From: Altererythrobacter sp.
Lineage (GTDB): Bacteria > Pseudomonadota > Alphaproteobacteria > Sphingomonadales > Sphingomonadaceae
Reading direction: 5' to 3'
NCBI GenBank assembly: GCA_029265155.1
Contig: JAJUJV010000006.1
Span: 1 to 42,460, forward strand
Length of the DNA: 42,460 bases
Part shown: positions 39,520 to 42,460 of the stretch, in pieces
Position numbering within the stretch: position 1 is the first letter of the stretch
Layout of the letters: every line of letters starts with the position of its first letter
Position numbers and translations under genes: made by a program
Notes under the pieces: generated by a model
What the model saw: the letters and a program-made list of their open reading frames with translations, nothing else
Database searches by the model: none
What the model was told of the DNA's origin: nothing

Positions 39520-39816
39520 ATGCATATTCCCCCCACCAAGATGGCATTCGCCGCCGCAGTTCTCGGCGGTTCCCTGGTCCTAGGCGGCTGCGCTACGAGA
39601 GGTTACGTCGACGAGCAGATCGCTGCCGTGAACCAGCGGATCGACGGGATCGATTCCCGGCTTTCGGCGGTCGAAGGAACCGCCGGCGACGCGCTGACCA
39701 CCGCGCAGGCGGCTGCAGGCCAGTCGCAGCAAAATTCGCAGCGCATCGATCAGCTCTCCGGCCGCGTCGATGGCATCGATCAGCGGCTGAGCCAGCAGAG
39801 GACGCCGCGCAACTAG
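39520..39816 (+). CDS. coiled-coil lipoprotein
   Basis: Lipobox LGGC; heptad-like RIDGIDSRLSAVEG ... RIDQLSGRVDGIDQRL. Confidence 0.75.
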   Translation: MHIPPTKMAFAAAVLGGSLVLGGCATRGYVDEQIAAVNQRIDGIDSRLSAVEGTAGDALTTAQAAAGQSQQNSQRIDQLSGRVDGIDQRLSQQRTPRN

Positions 39817-39828
39817 ACGAAGGAACAC

Positions 39829-39853
39829 GCCGACGAACCGAGCGTTCGTCGGC
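39829..39853 (+). terminator. hairpin downstream of the lipoprotein gene
   Basis: GCCGACGAA-ccgagcg-TTCGTCGGC 9-bp perfect stem; no clear T-run. Confidence 0.5.
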
Positions 39854-39875
39854 ATAGCTATCGTAGTTCAGAGGT

Positions 39876-40586
39876 TTGAAAATTCGTCTTTACTTGCCCG
39901 GAGCAAGGTGCGTTGCGGCGGGTCTGGCCGCAACGCTCTTGCCGCTATCGCTACCCGCCGCTGCCGCCGAGGCAGACGCCGAGAACGCCGCTCTCGAGCC
40001 GGAACTGATCAATTCCCCCGATGCCGACCGCCTGCTCCAGTGGATCGCGGCTACCGGCGACAACGGGGAGAAGCCTTACATCGTCATCGACAAGCAGGCG
40101 GCCGCCATGCTCCTGTTCGATTCCGACGGAACGCTGCTCGGCGAAACGCCGGTGTTGATCGGGGTCGGAGTCGGGGACGAGTCGACGCCCGGCATCGGCG
40201 CCAAGTCGCTCAGCGAGATCGGCACGGCCGAACGGACCACGCCTGCCGGCCGCTTCGCCGCGCATCTGGGGACGGCCGTCGGCTGGAAAAGCGTGCTTTG
40301 GGTCGACTACGCCGGCTCGGTCGCGCTGCACGCGGTCGTCAAGGACAACAAGAAGGAAAGGCGCCCGCAGCGGCTCAAGTCGGAGACGATAGATGATAAC
40401 CGCATCACCTACGGCTGCATCAACATCGACACGTCGTTCTATCTCAAACAGGTGAAACCGTCGTTCAAGGAAGGCGGCATGGTTTACATCCTTCCCGAAG
40501 AGAAGAGCCTCGAGGAAGTCTTCCCGCTCGTGCGCCTGCTGCCGTTCCTCGAACAGGGTCAGCCAGGCTCGACCGTCGCGAGCTGA
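39876..40586 (+). CDS. L,D-transpeptidase-like (YkuD) exported protein
   Basis: Signal peptide; PYIVIDKQAAAMLLFDSDGTLLGETPVLIG; SVALHAV...NRITYGCINI catalytic-type region; TTG start. Confidence 0.78.
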   Translation: MKIRLYLPGARCVAAGLAATLLPLSLPAAAAEADAENAALEPELINSPDADRLLQWIAATGDNGEKPYIVIDKQAAAMLLFDSDGTLLGETPVLIGVGVGDESTPGIGAKSLSEIGTAERTTPAGRFAAHLGTAVGWKSVLWVDYAGSVALHAVVKDNKKERRPQRLKSETIDDNRITYGCINIDTSFYLKQVKPSFKEGGMVYILPEEKSLEEVFPLVRLLPFLEQGQPGSTVAS

Positions 40587-40612
40587 TCCTTCCCGGGTCG
40601 TCGGCGGTCAAC

Positions 40613-41527
40613 TCAAGACGGCGCCGTCACCAAGAGGATCGCCAGCCCCGCCAGGACCACGCCCAGGCCCGCCAATTCTCTCCAGGCCATGCGCCGCCCG
40701 GTGAGGCGACCCGAGAGCAGCGCGGCCAGCGGCAGTTCCACCAGGGCCAAGGTTCGAACGTTGGCCGCGGCGGTCAGCGAGAAGGCGATGAACCACCCGG
40801 CGGACGCGAAGGCCCCGAGAAACCCCGCCGATATCGACACGCGCCATTCGCGCAACGCGCCGACGAAAGCCGCCCGGTCGCGGAGAGCGAGCCAGATGCC
40901 GAGCAGGCCCGTCTGGATCGACAGTCCCATGACGACAACGGTGAGCGCACGAATGAGAAATCCGCCCTCCGGCAGGGCGATGATCGCGCCGCGAAAGGCA
41001 ATGGCCGAGAGCCCGAAGAACGCCCCCGCCGCGAGACCGGTGGCGATCATGCGGCCCTCCCGCACGAGGTTGCGCACTTCCCCTGCCTTCGTCGAGGCGA
41101 GCAGCACACCGACGGTCACCGTCCCGATCGCTAGCCATGCCGGAGCTGAAAGTCGGTCACCAATCAAGATCGCGCCGAGAACCGCCACCAGGACCGGCTC
41201 TGTCTTGATGTAGGCGTAAGCCACCCCGAAGGCCCGCCGATCCATCACGATCAACATGAGCGCTGTCGCGGCAATCTGGCTAACTCCGCCTAGCAGCGCC
41301 CAGCCGACCGCAGCCGCGTTCACGGGCGGCAGGGACTCGCCCGTGAACGCGTGCGCCAACCCGAGGACTGCGACAGCGAAGGGTAGCCCGAAGACGAACC
41401 GGACCTGGGTCGCACCCAACGTGCCGATCTTGGCGGTCAGTTGCGCCTGGGCTCCGTTGCGCAAGACCTGTCCCGCGGCAGCCGCGAGCGTGAACGGGAC
41501 CCACAGGAGCGAAGCTGCTGCGCTCAC
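40613..41527 (-). CDS. DMT (EamA) family transporter
   Basis: About 10 TM segments; GTG start overlapping the cobT stop codon. Confidence 0.87.
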   Translation of the reverse strand: MSAAASLLWVPFTLAAAAGQVLRNGAQAQLTAKIGTLGATQVRFVFGLPFAVAVLGLAHAFTGESLPPVNAAAVGWALLGGVSQIAATALMLIVMDRRAFGVAYAYIKTEPVLVAVLGAILIGDRLSAPAWLAIGTVTVGVLLASTKAGEVRNLVREGRMIATGLAAGAFFGLSAIAFRGAIIALPEGGFLIRALTVVVMGLSIQTGLLGIWLALRDRAAFVGALREWRVSISAGFLGAFASAGWFIAFSLTAAANVRTLALVELPLAALLSGRLTGRRMAWRELAGLGVVLAGLAILLVTAPS

Positions 41528-42460
41528 TCCACCTCGAACAGCCCGGCCAGCTGCTCGATGATCGTTCCGCCGAGTTGCTCGACGTCCATGATCGTCACGG
41601 CACGCCGGTAGTACCGCGTCACGTCGTGGCCGATGCCGATGGCGACGAGTTGGACCGGGCTCTGCTTCTCGATCCAGTCGATCACCTTGCGCAGGTGCGT
41701 TTCGAGGTAGCCTGCCGAGTTCACGCTGAGGGTACTGTCATCGACCGGTGCGCCGTCGCTGATGACCATCAGGATGCGGCGGTCTTCCGGACGGGCGAGC
41801 AGGCGGTTGTGCGCCCAGATCAGCGCCTCGCCGTCGATGTTCTCCTTGAGTAGCCCTTCGCGCATCATCAGGCCGAGGCTCTTGCGCGCCCGGCGATAGG
41901 GCTCGTCGGCCTGCTTGTAGACGATATGGCGCAAGTCGTTGAGCCGCCCCGGCATTGCCGGCTTGCCGTTCGCCAGCCACTTCTCGCGGCTCTGCCCGCC
42001 CTTCCAGGCGCGGGTGGTGAAGCCCAGGATCTCGACTTTCACCCCGCAGCGTTCGAGCGTGCGCGCCATGATGTCGGCGCTGATGGCCGCGATGGAGATC
42101 GGCCGCCCGCGCATCGAGCCGGAGTTGTCGATCAGCAGCGTGACGACGGTGTCCTTGAACTCCTGGTCGCGCTCGATCTTGTAGCTCAGCGAATGGCCGG
42201 GACTGACCACGACGCGCGCCAGCCGCGCGGCGTCGAGCAGGCCCTCTTCCTGGTCGAAATCCCAACTGCGGTTCTGCTGCGCCATCAGCCGCCGCTGCAG
42301 CCGGTTGGCCAGCCGGGTAACGACGCCCTGCAGGCCCGTCAGCTGGCTGTCGAGATAGGCGCGCAGCCGGTCGAGTTCCTCGAAGTCGCACAGCTCGGTC
42401 GCTTCGACGACTTCGTCGAATTCCTCGGTAAAGACCTTGTAATCGAAGGTTTCCGGAAGG
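41524..42460 (-). CDS. cobT: cobaltochelatase subunit CobT (5' part outside the window)
   Basis: Frame stays open past the listed ATG to the window edge (...[73 protein letters not shown]); VWA-like [14 protein letters not shown]. Confidence 0.93.
   Translation of the reverse strand, partial: LPETFDYKVFTEEFDEVVEATELCDFEELDRLRAYLDSQLTGLQGVVTRLANRLQRRLMAQQNRSWDFDQEEGLLDAARLARVVVSPGHSLSYKIERDQEFKDTVVTLLIDNSGSMRGRPISIAAISADIMARTLERCGVKVEILGFTTRAWKGGQSREKWLANGKPAMPGRLNDLRHIVYKQADEPYRRARKSLGLMMREGLLKENIDGEALIWAHNRLLARPEDRRILMVISDGAPVDDSTLSVNSAGYLETHLRKVIDWIEKQSPVQLVAIGIGHDVTRYYRRAVTIMDVEQLGGTIIEQLAGLFEVE

Noticed and set aside
37916-39583. 555-aa plus-strand ORF over cysS
   Set aside because: Antisense shadow of cysS; no recognisable domain.

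Overview
GC-rich, gene-dense chromosomal window that looks alphaproteobacterial, probably Sphingomonadales/Erythrobacteraceae-like (inferred from gene order, class I LysRS and codon bias; not verified). Most of it is housekeeping: secF-secD-yajC, aroQ-accB-accC, ettA, class I lysyl-tRNA synthetase, a DinG-like helicase, a merR/ihfA/fabH/plsX/rpmF block, cysS and cobT (partial at the right edge). There are three tRNA genes: Pro-GGG, Ile2/Met-CAT and Pro-TGG. I saw no rRNA, CRISPR array, IS element or integrase. The less ordinary parts are: (1) a three-gene block at 20308-24049 made of a protein with two tandem MoaF-like units, a Tat-exported NTF2-like protein and a tannase/feruloyl-esterase-like lipoprotein; (2) a soluble HisKA protein with a degenerate ATPase domain (12014-13690); (3) a divergent S24/XRE-repressor locus with overlapping dyads and two small conserved-looking genes (35519-36795); (4) a lone GTA-type 3TM holin gene behind a palindromic promoter element; (5) a TspO-like membrane gene broken by a single frameshift; (6) an adjacent coiled-coil lipoprotein and atypical L,D-transpeptidase; (7) a stand-alone LamG-like domain protein. 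I found no single feature that I can confidently call a new biological system. The 20308-24049 block is the best candidate for follow-up.
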